Shown: piece by piece, positions 1 to 7,094 of the stretch
How positions within the stretch are numbered: position 1 is the first letter of the stretch
How the letters are laid out: every line of letters starts with the position of its first letter
IMG/VR virus record: IMGVR_UViG_3300029319_000416
Coordinates: 1 to 26,418 of that record
Strand: one strand, 5' to 3'
DNA: 26,418 nt
DNA from: a virus
The notes under the pieces: model-generated
Database searches by the model: none
What the model saw: the letters and a program-made list of their open reading frames with translations, nothing else
What the model was told of the DNA's origin: nothing
Made by a program: the position numbers and the translations under genes

Positions 1-5
1 GGCAT
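1..5 (-). CDS. Start of a further gene cut by the window edge
   Basis: ATGCC is visible, with AGGTGG just upstream, overlapping the TAG of the previous gene. The spacing and layout copy that of the junction at 1524. Only the start codon and two bases of the next codon are inside, so nothing can be said about the product. Confidence 0.4.
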
Positions 6-12
6 ATGCCAC

Positions 13-729
13 CTATGTAGGTTGCGCTATTGAAGTTAAACTTGATAAGTCAATCATATTGCCTTGCTTGCCAATACTTGTGGGTGATTTTGCGGCAAAT
101 CTATACCATCTATGATTTGAGTTTACATTTGAATAATATAAACTTGTAACAAAAAAAGTAATTGTTGAAGAGGTTATGCCACTAATACTTCCATCGGCAT
201 TAAAAGTAAGAACATGACTTAACCCACCACCAGTTGACCCATTGTTGTACGCAAGCCATTTATAAACCTCGTCTGTCACGTTTGAACTATCTGTGCCACC
301 GTACAAAATTACATGAGGATCGTTGTACGCAACATCTTCATTTTGTGTAACAGAAAAACTTAAAGACGTAACATAACCTGTACCTGCTCGAAACACTGGT
401 TGATAATAATATGGATTACTACTAGAGACAGTAACACTATAGCTATATGGGGTGGCAGTTACCGAATCACTTGCCTGCAAACCTACTCCAGAAAACGTAG
501 CACCAGGATCATACCTCATTTTAAATGCTATGTTTCTATTGCTACTGCCTGAACTACTTCTAAAATCACTAAAACTTATAGCCCCGCTTGTGGGTACGTT
601 ACTAGTGGTCGCGTTATCTGTGACAAGACCACCACCTTTATAATATTCAGACAGGCCATCAGGCGCAGTGCCCCCAAAAACAGTTCTAATGTCAGAAAAA
701 CTTATCGCGCCAGAAGCAGGAATAGGCAT
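13..729 (-). CDS. Fibre protein with duplicated SGAISFSD motif
   Basis: A 238-residue protein. SGAISFSDIR at residues 6-15 is repeated as SGAISFSDFR at 48-57, with LSEYYKGGG between them. This paired layout is found in small fibre proteins of cyanophages and other marine phages. The remaining 170 residues form a beta-rich, Ser/Tyr-rich domain with PYSYSVTVSSSNPYYYQPVF, which may be a receptor-binding part. No catalytic motif is seen. Its stop lies a few bases before the next start at the window edge. Confidence 0.78.
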   Translation of the reverse strand: MPIPASGAISFSDIRTVFGGTAPDGLSEYYKGGGLVTDNATTSNVPTSGAISFSDFRSSSGSSNRNIAFKMRYDPGATFSGVGLQASDSVTATPYSYSVTVSSSNPYYYQPVFRAGTGYVTSLSFSVTQNEDVAYNDPHVILYGGTDSSNVTDEVYKWLAYNNGSTGGGLSHVLTFNADGSISGITSSTITFFVTSLYYSNVNSNHRWYRFAAKSPTSIGKQGNMIDLSSLTSIAQPT

Positions 730-731
730 AA

Positions 732-1523
732 TTATATAGTTCCAAATGCAGTTACATCATCCAGAGAAACAATTTCTCCTGTAGTCTTTATTTTGGCTTT
801 ACCAGCACCACTGTAGCTAAACACCAACTCATTGCTAACCACACTTATAGTCCAGCTACCCAGTGTAAAGGTACTACCACTAATGGGTACGGTAGAAAAA
901 CTTAAAGTACCAGAACCGTCTGTCTGTAAATACTGACCATTCGTGCCGTCAGCCGTTGGGTAGTTTAGACTTGCAGCTTGCAACTTGGATATGGCAACTG
1001 TGCCTGTGCCGTTGGGTGTTATGTTAATATTAGCGTTGCTTGTAGATACAATTGAGTTGCCATTAACATCCAAATCTCCTCCAAGCTGAGGAGTCGTGTC
1101 CCCAACAACATCGGAAGGCAACACACGAACCTGTGCGCCAGAACCCGCACCATCCCCATAAATCCAAGCGGATGCTCCTGCTAAAATAGTGACGTTACCG
1201 CCAGAGCCTTGTGTAAATACAACAGACTGTGAGGTGGTGTTGTTTACAAGATACAGCTTTGATTGATCGTTAGGTGTTATGGTGACTGTATTTGTGCCTG
1301 ACGGCGAACCAGACAACACTAAAACTTTGTAGTGTCCATCAGAAAGCTGACCATCTGTTGTAGTTAATGTCGTAGTCGTACCTGTTAAAGTAAGTGTGAC
1401 AACGCCGTTTAACACACGGTCAATGATGTCAAAGTTTGTATTGACTGTTGTACCCCAGGCTCCAGCCTGTTCACCAGATCCTGGCTTTTCAATGCCTGAG
1501 TTTGTTGTAAACGTACTTGCCAT
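732..1523 (-). CDS. Tail fibre protein with GDTTPQLGGDLDVNG motif
   Basis: A 263-residue protein starting MASTFTTNSGIEKPGSGEQA, then GAWGTTVNTNFDIIDRVLNG. A beta-rich shaft follows with ILAGASAWIYGDG. At about residues 140-160 is GDTTPQLGGDLDVNGNSIVS, a widespread phage fibre motif, followed by NITPNGTGTVAISK and ADGTNGQYLQTDGSG. The C terminus, ELVFSYSGAGKAKIKTTGEI, is also typical of marine phage fibres. AAGGTGG overlaps the end of the preceding gene and is the ribosome binding site. Confidence 0.85.
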   Translation of the reverse strand: MASTFTTNSGIEKPGSGEQAGAWGTTVNTNFDIIDRVLNGVVTLTLTGTTTTLTTTDGQLSDGHYKVLVLSGSPSGTNTVTITPNDQSKLYLVNNTTSQSVVFTQGSGGNVTILAGASAWIYGDGAGSGAQVRVLPSDVVGDTTPQLGGDLDVNGNSIVSTSNANINITPNGTGTVAISKLQAASLNYPTADGTNGQYLQTDGSGTLSFSTVPISGSTFTLGSWTISVVSNELVFSYSGAGKAKIKTTGEIVSLDDVTAFGTI

Positions 1524-2240
1524 TTATGCCACCTTATTTGTCCATGTTTCAGACGACGTGCCTGCGTTAATTTGAGTCCAAGTATCACCTGTATGAGTAA
1601 TTTGAGTCCAGTTTTCGGTTGTTGCGCCTGCATCTATCTGTACCCAAAGTATATCACCATTCGTAGTTATGATAAATAGACTGTCCATTGTTTGTGAGGT
1701 AGTTAACAAAAACCCACCTAAAGTAGACATATCGAAAGAACTGTCTAACGAAACTACTGCTCGAAGTAATAAGCCACCTGTAGATGTTTGAGTGAAGTTT
1801 GCATCTAGTTCTGCAATGCCTGACGCAAGCAATTGTTGTGTTGTGGTTTGAGTAAAGTTTGCATCAACGCTAGAAACCCCTGACGCAATAAAAATCGGTG
1901 TGGACGTTTGAGTAAAGTTAGCGTCAACACTTGCAACACCGGAGGCTGTAAAGTTTGGCACGGTAGTCTGCGTAAAGTTAGCGTCAACACTTGCAACACC
2001 CACAGCTATAAGTTGTTGTGTCGTGGTTTGAGTAAAATTACTTGATAAATCTACTTCACCTATGAGAGTTCCCGCAGCGGCAGATATTTTTACAAACAGT
2101 GCCTCTAGCTCTGCGACTCCTGAAAAAGTAGCATTAGCAGAAGTTGTTTGCGTGAAATTTGCATCAACAGTTTCAGACCCAAAAAGTAAAATACCTTGGG
2201 TGGCAATAGGTGATTCTGATATTGCCTGAACGCCGAACAT
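1524..2240 (-). CDS. 20-residue tandem repeat fibre protein
   Basis: A 238-residue protein. Residues 21-200 consist of nine 20-residue units with the pattern G-V-A-S-V-D-A-N-F-T-Q-T-T, then a variable hydrophobic segment. Units 1 and 3 to 7 keep NFTQT, while units 2, 8 and 9 have drifted. Residues 201-238 have a second short repeat, with ENWTQI, DTWTQI and ETWTN. This looks like a rigid beta-solenoid or fibre shaft. AGGA lies close to the ATG. Similar repeat fibres occur in marine phages. The role is structural by composition, with no enzymatic motif. Confidence 0.8.
   Translation of the reverse strand: MFGVQAISESPIATQGILLFGSETVDANFTQTTSANATFSGVAELEALFVKISAAAGTLIGEVDLSSNFTQTTTQQLIAVGVASVDANFTQTTVPNFTASGVASVDANFTQTSTPIFIASGVSSVDANFTQTTTQQLLASGIAELDANFTQTSTGGLLLRAVVSLDSSFDMSTLGGFLLTTSQTMDSLFIITTNGDILWVQIDAGATTENWTQITHTGDTWTQINAGTSSETWTNKVA
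1641..2180 (-). repeat. Nine tandem 60-base repeats inside a fibre gene
   Basis: The coding units have an exact 60-base period over 540 bases. The best-kept part encodes VDANFTQT. Units 3 and 6 share TTTQQL(I/L)A, though two dissimilar units lie between them, so shuffling among units is suggested. Confidence 0.85.
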
Positions 2241-2245
2241 TGCTC

Positions 2246-2806
2246 CTAACCCAACGCCGTAATAGTTAAATTAGGTTGATGAAAGGTATTAGTTCCACCG
2301 CCATCAAAATAAACAGTGCTATGAAGTCTTCCTTCATTTGATGAACCATATTCCCTTGATTGAATTTTAAGAGTTTTTGCTGATGTCCATGTGGCTTGTC
2401 TACCAGTTGCGGTGTTTGCTGTGCCGCCAATAGGAATTACATACCTTAAACTTTGCATTACTTCTGGGTATTGCCCACTTATATTTAGCCTTTGATTTGT
2501 CACTTCATCTGAATCAATGTAAAACCTAAAATGAGCAATACCATTGGCATCTTTAAAAGCGAACTGACAATGAAAATCGTATATTACGCAAGTTGTTCCT
2601 GACGGTGGGGTATATGAAAGCTCAGAACCAGTTATAGTAGCGTAGCTAGTTGTTAATTCTTGTACCGCCGTAACATTTGTAGGAGTGTAAGTTCCACTAG
2701 AAACAGTGTAGTTTTGACCATCGCATATCATAGCGAGCTGTTCATTAACAATGCCACCAAGACTTCCGCCACCTATGAATGCCGCTAATTCTGCTGCTTT
2801 ACTCAT
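2246..2806 (-). CDS. Fibre-type virion protein
   Basis: A 186-residue protein starting MSKAAELAAFIGGGSLGGIV, a start type frequent in marine phage fibre genes. A beta-rich region follows (ITGSELSYTPPSGTTCVIYDF), then RFYIDSDEV, and a C-terminal block IQSREYGSSNEGRLHSTVYF that I recognise from related fibre proteins. It is probably a receptor-binding tip or a sheath subunit. The ATG at 2806 lies in the conserved junction with GGAG seven bases away; eight further upstream codons are not used. Confidence 0.75.
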   Translation of the reverse strand: MSKAAELAAFIGGGSLGGIVNEQLAMICDGQNYTVSSGTYTPTNVTAVQELTTSYATITGSELSYTPPSGTTCVIYDFHCQFAFKDANGIAHFRFYIDSDEVTNQRLNISGQYPEVMQSLRYVIPIGGTANTATGRQATWTSAKTLKIQSREYGSSNEGRLHSTVYFDGGGTNTFHQPNLTITALG

Positions 2807-3216
2807 GCTAGGTCTCCCATTGCGGAACATATAGAGCCTTTTGAATCAAAATAGGCTTTGCCAGCACCATCGCCTGAGTATGCAGTATTAAAAGGCCAAA
2901 AAGTTGTGGTTTTTGTTTGATAAGCATAAATATCATCGTCCATTGTTACCGCAACATATGCCGTATTTGTCGCAACAGTAGGCGCACCTGTAGTACACAT
3001 GTAAGTAGCACTGCTCATTGCAGAACTCCAATTTATACCACCAACCCCTGTATCTACATCTGTAAAAGAACTGGTGTTTAGTGAATCGACAATAGTATTA
3101 GTTAATTGATTCCAATAAGCATATCCTTTTGGAGTGCCGTTTGAAACCGTACTCATGGCAACAGAATTGTTACCGCTGGCATCCTTCAGGGTGTTTACTC
3201 TCAGTTCGCTTGCCAT
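2803..3216 (-). CDS. GDLA-family fibre protein, type C copy 2
   Basis: A 137-residue protein with MASELRVNTLKDASGNNSV, VSNGTPKGYAYW, DSLNTSSFTDVDTG and MSSATY, ending CSAMGDLA. It pairs with the gene at 5885-6265 by the V-x-NG-x2-K and DSLN motifs. It also has more aromatic residues near the end (FWPFNTAYSGDG). It is the last member of block 2 and its GDLA codons serve the unrelated 186-residue gene that follows. Confidence 0.78.
   Translation of the reverse strand: MASELRVNTLKDASGNNSVAMSTVSNGTPKGYAYWNQLTNTIVDSLNTSSFTDVDTGVGGINWSSAMSSATYMCTTGAPTVATNTAYVAVTMDDDIYAYQTKTTTFWPFNTAYSGDGAGKAYFDSKGSICSAMGDLA
2804..2817 (-). promoter_or_regulatory. GDLA junction: ribosome binding site and start
   Basis: GGAGACCTAGCATG, with ATGA stop/start overlap, between type C copy 2 and the 186-residue fibre gene. 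GGAG is seven bases from the ATG and encodes the Gly-Asp of GDLA. Confidence 0.8.
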
Positions 3217-3230
3217 TATGCTAAGTCTCC
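3214..3230 (-). promoter_or_regulatory. GDLA junction: ribosome binding site and start
   Basis: GGAGACTTAGCATAATG between type B and type C of block 2, with TAATG stop/start overlap. Confidence 0.8.
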
Positions 3231-3632
3231 GTTTGTCACAAGATGAACGGGGTCTTGGTCGTTATTTGCAGAACCATTATTATGAACAGAATGTATCCTG
3301 TCTACGCTTGTTGTTTGCGCTACCCCAGTAGAGCAAATATAAGAGTAAAAATTTGTTTCACTGGAACCTACGTTAGTTCCTGTAATTGGATGATTACTTG
3401 TATTTATATTATTTGTGTAAGTTATTGAATATTCTGCTGACCCGTGGTCAGTAAGAGTTGATACATTAAAACTTACATCAATAGAAACAGTGCCTGTTCC
3501 ATCAAAAGAAATAAACGCTTTTGCCAATCCCTGCTGCAAGTTGGTAGTCGTGCTGTTGCCCTCGCCTGTCACAGCAATAGACCCTGCGGTGGTTACACCC
3601 GTAATTGTATCTACCTTGAGTATGCTTGCCAT
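3216..3632 (-). CDS. GDLA-family fibre protein, type B copy 2
   Basis: A 138-residue protein with MASILKVDTITG, TAGSIAVTGEGN, TTNLQQGLAKAFISFDG and SFNVSTLTDHG, ending LVTNGDLA. The first 45 residues align closely with the gene at 6265-6714. The second half is different and shorter, with Asn, His and Ser. The start at 3632 lies in the junction sequence; the ten extra in-frame codons upstream belong to the previous gene's end. A fibre or appendage subunit by family. Confidence 0.8.
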   Translation of the reverse strand: MASILKVDTITGVTTAGSIAVTGEGNSTTTNLQQGLAKAFISFDGTGTVSIDVSFNVSTLTDHGSAEYSITYTNNINTSNHPITGTNVGSSETNFYSYICSTGVAQTTSVDRIHSVHNNGSANNDQDPVHLVTNGDLA

Positions 3633-3646
3633 TATGCGAGGTCTCC
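3630..3646 (-). promoter_or_regulatory. GDLA junction: ribosome binding site and start
   Basis: GGAGACCTCGCATAATG between type A and type B of block 2. It is identical over 17 bases to the junction at 6263-6279. Confidence 0.82.
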
Positions 3647-3988
3647 GTGTACTGTAGCACACTGTTTACTTGAGTCTGTTGCGCTATGTGAACTATTGTG
3701 GCTAGTATATCTAAAACCACCTGTCTGCATGTCTGTAAGCGTAACATGGTAATCATTAGAAACGCAGGAAACAGAATAATCATCATTAGCAAATGAATTT
3801 GTAGCATTTGGAAAAAGCGCACCTGCGTTTACATCAGTCAGACTAGAAACATTAAAACTGCCTTGCGTAGATACAGAGGAAGCACTGGTTGCTTGTATCC
3901 ACATTTTAGCAGCGTGTTGCTTAGTCAACCCAACAGGGCCAGTGCCAGCCTTATCAGCAATGGTATCTACATTCAGTACACTGGTCAT
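3632..3988 (-). CDS. GDLA-family fibre protein, type A copy 2
   Basis: A 118-residue protein with MTSVLNVDTIADKAG, LTKQHAAKMW and GSFNVSSLTDVNAG, ending TVHGDLA. The LTKQHAAK block is shared with the gene at 6711-7094, while the second half has diverged, with several His and Tyr. I placed the start at the ATG at 3988, coupled to the previous stop with GGAG upstream, rather than four codons earlier. The GDLA codons form the next ribosome binding site, the identical 17-base junction as at 6263-6279. Confidence 0.8.
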   Translation of the reverse strand: MTSVLNVDTIADKAGTGPVGLTKQHAAKMWIQATSASSVSTQGSFNVSSLTDVNAGALFPNATNSFANDDYSVSCVSNDYHVTLTDMQTGGFRYTSHNSSHSATDSSKQCATVHGDLA

Positions 3989-4443
3989 ACAATGCTCCAA
4001 TACCCGTTAACAGTCACGGTAGCAGACTGTGTGATCGGCCCTGCACTCAAGCCATTCTCATCGCTGTCAATCGTGATGTCTGCGCTGATGGTCTGACCGT
4101 TCAAACGAATGATGCTGTTGTTGCCCTTGAATGGGTAGCGAGTATCCGATTCAGTTTTGGTATATGAATTAGCCACAGAAAAGGTATCATAGATAACCAT
4201 CTCAACTACGTCATTGAGGCTTGCCCCTGTAACCAACACAACTGTTGTGCCTGTTGTAGCGGCATAGTCAGTCCCTGGTTTAAGCAAGACACCATTCTGA
4301 TATACATCCATGTACAGGCTGTCTTGATACGTCAAAACTTTACTGTCAGCATCGCTGCCGCTAAAAGAGGTTTGCCCCGCAGTTGCCTGATATACAAAGC
4401 GATTGCGAAAACCTACTGCTGGAGATTTACCTATATATGGCAT
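3985..4443 (-). CDS. MPYIG-type fibre protein, copy 2 (heads block 2)
   Basis: A 152-residue protein starting MPYIGKSPAVGFRNRFVYQA, then TSFSG and a YMDVYQNGVLLKPGTDYAAT strand pair (about 44-63). VVEMVIYDTFSVANSYTKTESD follows, and the end is LSAGPITQSATVTVNGYWSIV. This layout is very frequent in marine phage fibre proteins, where the TKTESDxRY part is often the collagen-like to trimer transition. It is related to the gene at 7091-7540 and likewise precedes three GDLA genes. Its stop overlaps the next start (ATGA). Confidence 0.8.
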   Translation of the reverse strand: MPYIGKSPAVGFRNRFVYQATAGQTSFSGSDADSKVLTYQDSLYMDVYQNGVLLKPGTDYAATTGTTVVLVTGASLNDVVEMVIYDTFSVANSYTKTESDTRYPFKGNNSIIRLNGQTISADITIDSDENGLSAGPITQSATVTVNGYWSIV

Positions 4444-4458
4444 TAGTCTTCCTTATAG

Positions 4459-5013
4459 TTATGAGGGATTTAATATCCCATAAATTTGAGCGGTTGACCC
4501 ATCCAAATTGCCACTAGCAACATAAATTCTAAAACCATTCTGTTCAGTCTCTGAGGTAAAAGCCCCAAGAGTCATTCCTGCGATATGATTTCCGCTACTG
4601 TTTTCTCCATTATACCAAATGGTCACACCTGTTCTCTTAGTGCTAATTTTTGGATTTATAAAATAAAACCAACCTGTCATATCTTCATTAGTACCCGCAC
4701 CACCATGACTAACTCGTAGTGATATGGCTGAAGTAGCATTTGAATTGCCATTGTTACTAGACGCTTCATTGGTAGTACCATAACCGTAACTACTAGAGCT
4801 AACTATTGAATTAGAACTGTCAAAAAACCTCATTCTTATGTCTGCGTCAGCGGTGGGTTTAATATGATAAAAAACCAGGTACTTATCATAAGCAGAAGAA
4901 GCCCCTGTCCAATCAAGATCTGTTGTTGAACTTCCTGCTGTAACTGTAGTTATCGGGACGTGTGCAACTGTATTTGCAGCAAAACCACCAGCCCTAACCT
5001 TTGTCAACGCCAT
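4459..5013 (-). CDS. Fibre-type beta-sandwich protein
   Basis: A 184-residue protein starting MALTKVRAGGFAANTVAHVP, followed by TVTAGSSTTDLDWTGASSAYDKYLVFYHI and a Ser/Asn-rich loop region. Strands such as ADIRMRFFDSS, GWFYFINP and GVTIWYNG suggest a jelly-roll or lectin-like domain, a usual form for receptor-binding tips. No catalytic residues are obvious. It lies directly before the second duplicated block. AAGGA is the ribosome binding site. Confidence 0.72.
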   Translation of the reverse strand: MALTKVRAGGFAANTVAHVPITTVTAGSSTTDLDWTGASSAYDKYLVFYHIKPTADADIRMRFFDSSNSIVSSSSYGYGTTNEASSNNGNSNATSAISLRVSHGGAGTNEDMTGWFYFINPKISTKRTGVTIWYNGENSSGNHIAGMTLGAFTSETEQNGFRIYVASGNLDGSTAQIYGILNPS

Positions 5014-5025
5014 ATCTACGTTTCC

Positions 5026-5397
5026 TTATGCGTAAGGACTATCACCAAGTACACTTGTATCCCAAGCTGCTTTCAGCTTCGCGATTGTATCTGCGTCTGT
5101 GATTGCTTGTGCGGCTGGTGCATCACGAAGAGCTTTCTTCTTATTTACAGAAGCAGTCTTTGCATCTGCATCATCAGCTTCTAATGCTTTCATGTACACT
5201 ACGTCTTCTGCATCGAGCAAAGGCGCACGAACTTCACGAATTTTGTCCTTGAAGATTTCTTTTGCCTTTGTCATATCTTCAGAGATGACTTTGCCATTCA
5301 AAGTCCATGCTCCACGAAAATGACGGTCTGATGGAACGGTAACAGTTGAGGCATCAACCTGATTGCCGTCCTTATCTACAATATAAGTTGTTGCCAT
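5026..5397 (-). CDS. Tail fibre assembly-type protein
   Basis: A 123-residue protein. The N-terminal part (VDKDGNQVDASTV, then SDRHFRGAWTLNGKVISEDM) resembles small phage tail assembly proteins. The rest is helical and charged: AKEIFKDKIREVRAPLLDAEDVVYMKAL (about 45-72), then VNKKKALRDAPA. Related proteins are encoded beside fibre genes and are regarded as assembly factors or tail chaperones. It has strong AAGGAG before the ATG. Together with the preceding gene it separates the two duplicated fibre blocks. Confidence 0.72.
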   Translation of the reverse strand: MATTYIVDKDGNQVDASTVTVPSDRHFRGAWTLNGKVISEDMTKAKEIFKDKIREVRAPLLDAEDVVYMKALEADDADAKTASVNKKKALRDAPAAQAITDADTIAKLKAAWDTSVLGDSPYA

Positions 5398-5408
5398 AGG
5401 GTTACTCC

Positions 5409-5885
5409 TTATGCGGCTACGATTTTATCAGTGGCTAGGTCTTCACTAATCTTCCAAGCATTACGCCACTCTCTTGTTGCTGGAAGCTGTTCTTTTTTGC
5501 ATATTACCAGTTTTGGCTTATTACCGCTATCCCACTCACGCCAAACGTGCTGGGGGCAGTCCTTCATTATGAGATATTCCAAGGCTTGCTCCTCTGTCAT
5601 AGCCTCAACGGGTTCTGTGTTGTGCAATAGATAGCCACGAGTATGTTTCTTAAAGTCTGGCTGGGCTTCGTCCTTGGCAAGTTCCCAGTACACCCAGACC
5701 GGGGGTAGAATACCGCCCTGCAATGCACAAGCCATCCAGTTTGGATCTGGTACGAGTATCTTAGCGCACTCGTCTATACTGTCTTCGTATACGACACGAT
5801 AGTCAGATTGATATGCTTCTAAGTTTTCTTTTGCCCAGCACAGTCTGTCCCATAAGTGTGTGCCTTGAAATTTTGGTGTGTCCAT
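5409..5885 (-). CDS. Conserved phage protein, possible fibre chaperone
   Basis: A 158-residue protein starting MDTPKFQGTHLWDRLCWAKE. It is rich in Trp (LPPVWVYWEL, HVWREWDSG) and charged residues, quite unlike the Ser/Thr/Gly-rich fibre genes around it. It ends in PATREWRNAWKISEDLA. The R-x-W-R-x-A-W motif resembles the RHFRGAWTL of the next gene. Such non-structural proteins inside a fibre cluster are often assembly chaperones, and that is my best guess. The start at 5885 uses the GDLA junction. Confidence 0.68.
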   Translation of the reverse strand: MDTPKFQGTHLWDRLCWAKENLEAYQSDYRVVYEDSIDECAKILVPDPNWMACALQGGILPPVWVYWELAKDEAQPDFKKHTRGYLLHNTEPVEAMTEEQALEYLIMKDCPQHVWREWDSGNKPKLVICKKEQLPATREWRNAWKISEDLATDKIVAA

Positions 5886-5899
5886 TATGCTAAATCTCC
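5883..5899 (-). promoter_or_regulatory. GDLA junction: ribosome binding site and start
   Basis: GGAGATTTAGCATAATG between type C of block 1 and the unrelated 158-residue gene. Silent changes at two codons keep GDLA. Confidence 0.8.
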
Positions 5900-6265
5900 C
5901 ATCACAATTATAGAACAACCATTTGTAGCATCAGTTGCACTGCTATTTGTAGAAACTTGATACGTTTGCACAGTTGCTTGAGAAGTTGAGGCAGTTTCTA
6001 TAGTTATTCTTCTGTTGTTAGATATAAATGCACATTGTCCAGCAGCATATAAGGCATTGCTCATGTTTGATGTAAAAAGCAAATCTGTTTCACCCGCACC
6101 CCCATCAACAATGCTGGCAATATTTAAACTATCACTTAAAGTATGTGTGCTGTCTTGAACTACTTTAGCCCAAGCCTTCGCACTACCATTGACAACAAAC
6201 TGCGTGTCAACCGACCCTGCGGTGCTGTGTTCTAGTTGGTCTGCTTTTATCTTTCCTAGAGCCAT
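5885..6265 (-). CDS. GDLA-family fibre protein, type C copy 1
   Basis: A 126-residue protein starting MALGKIKADQLEHSTAGSVD, with FVVNGSAKAWAKV, DSLNIASIVDGGAG, and FTSNM. It ends SIIVMGDLA. The V-x-NG-x2-K and DSLNxxS pattern pairs it with the gene at 2803-3216. It is the last of the three genes in block 1. Its GDLA codons provide the start site of the 158-residue gene that follows, which is not a family member, so the junction sequence is not tied to the family alone. Confidence 0.78.
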   Translation of the reverse strand: MALGKIKADQLEHSTAGSVDTQFVVNGSAKAWAKVVQDSTHTLSDSLNIASIVDGGAGETDLLFTSNMSNALYAAGQCAFISNNRRITIETASTSQATVQTYQVSTNSSATDATNGCSIIVMGDLA

Positions 6266-6279
6266 TATGCGAGGTCTCC
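6263..6279 (-). promoter_or_regulatory. GDLA junction: ribosome binding site and start
   Basis: GGAGACCTCGCATAATG between type B and type C of block 1. Confidence 0.82.
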
Positions 6280-6714
6280 AATTACTTGAATCGAACAAAA
6301 AGCGTAACCGTACTCATCAACGCTGGACGTATTAACATATCTATATACAAACCCACACCCTGTTGTGAGCATTTCTGTGGGGTTTGAATTAGTGTGTGCG
6401 CCAGACCTACACATAACTGACCTTAAAGTTGAGTCATTATCTAAACCACCAGTAGCCATATGTGACACAGAATAACGGTCAGCACTCATGTTACTTGTGT
6501 AGGCATTATCCCATAAACCTGCGCCATCGTCCGTTGTAGAACTAATGTTAAACGAAGTAGTTGTTCCAGTGGTAGTTTGATAAGCATCAATAGTTGCGAA
6601 TGCTTTTATCAATCCGTTTTGCAGATTAGTTGTCGCGCTGCCACCTTCACTTGTTACAGCAATAGAGCCAGCAGTGCTTGTACCAGTGAGCGTGTTTACA
6701 AGAATGGTACTCAT
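6265..6714 (-). CDS. GDLA-family fibre protein, type B copy 1
   Basis: A 149-residue protein that starts at the ATG at 6714, inside the conserved junction; a longer in-frame reading lacks support. Residues 1-40 hold STILVNTLTG, TAGSIAVTSEGG and TTNLQNGLIKAFATID. The central motif is SFNISSTTDDGAG with YTSNM. It ends CSIQVIGDLA. The N-terminal 40 residues closely match the gene at 3216-3632. The middle has extra length and three Cys. Likely a virion appendage subunit. Confidence 0.8.
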   Translation of the reverse strand: MSTILVNTLTGTSTAGSIAVTSEGGSATTNLQNGLIKAFATIDAYQTTTGTTTSFNISSTTDDGAGLWDNAYTSNMSADRYSVSHMATGGLDNDSTLRSVMCRSGAHTNSNPTEMLTTGCGFVYRYVNTSSVDEYGYAFCSIQVIGDLA

Positions 6715-7094
6715 GCTAGGTCTCCGAAAACAGCGATACATACATCTGAATCTACATAAGAACCAGTGTTTACTCTTAAATTACCGCAACCTGTTCTGCC
6801 ACTTGTGTACGAATCTGGAACTCCGGCCCAGTTAGTAACAAAATTATTATAAGCATTGTCGTTGGAAGAACCTACAGATGAAAAGGTTGCGCCATCCATA
6901 TTGCTTGTAAAATTAAAACCATACTGCCCTACAGCATCATCTAAAACTGAACTAATATTAAAACTGCCATGTTGAGTAGTCGTTGAACCACCACCGCTAT
7001 CCAATGATGACCATGCCTTTGCCGCATGTTGCTTAGTCAGCGTAGCTGCACCACCAGATGTACTCTGAATTGTATCTGCTTTTAACGTACTCAT
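6711..7094 (-). CDS. GDLA-family fibre protein, type A copy 1
   Basis: A 127-residue protein with the N-terminal signature STLKADTIQ, then LTKQHAAKAW at about residues 19-28, SFNISSVLDDAVG (about 44-56), and FTSNM. The C terminus is VFGDLA. The LTKQHAAK part matches the gene at 3632-3988 and marks them as the same paralogue type. Codons for GDLA form the ribosome binding site of the next gene. It is probably a small beta-sandwich subunit of a tail fibre or appendage. Confidence 0.8.
   Translation of the reverse strand: MSTLKADTIQSTSGGAATLTKQHAAKAWSSLDSGGGSTTTQHGSFNISSVLDDAVGQYGFNFTSNMDGATFSSVGSSNDNAYNNFVTNWAGVPDSYTSGRTGCGNLRVNTGSYVDSDVCIAVFGDLA
6712..6725 (-). promoter_or_regulatory. GDLA junction: ribosome binding site and start
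   Basis: GGAGACCTAGCATG between type A and type B of block 1, in the ATGA form, identical to the one at 2804-2817. Confidence 0.82.

Larger units (their letters stand above)
2803..4443 (-). repeat. Duplicated fibre block, copy 2
   Basis: Same gene order as the block at 5885-7540 and nearly the same length (1641 against 1656 bases). The blocks are separated by three non-duplicated genes: two assembly-type proteins and one beta-sandwich protein. Confidence 0.75.

Noticed and set aside
452-643. Plus-strand open frames here and elsewhere
   Set aside because: They lie opposite well-supported minus-strand genes, lack consistent ribosome binding sites and show composition expected from antisense of Ser/Thr/Gly-rich or Lys-rich proteins.
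1641-2180. CRISPR-like array
   Set aside because: The 60-base units are in-frame coding repeats with drifted copies, without constant repeats and unique spacers.
2803-7094. Diversity-generating retroelement acting on the GDLA genes
   Set aside because: No reverse transcriptase or template repeat is visible, and differences between paralogues include length changes and all kinds of substitution rather than adenine-specific changes.
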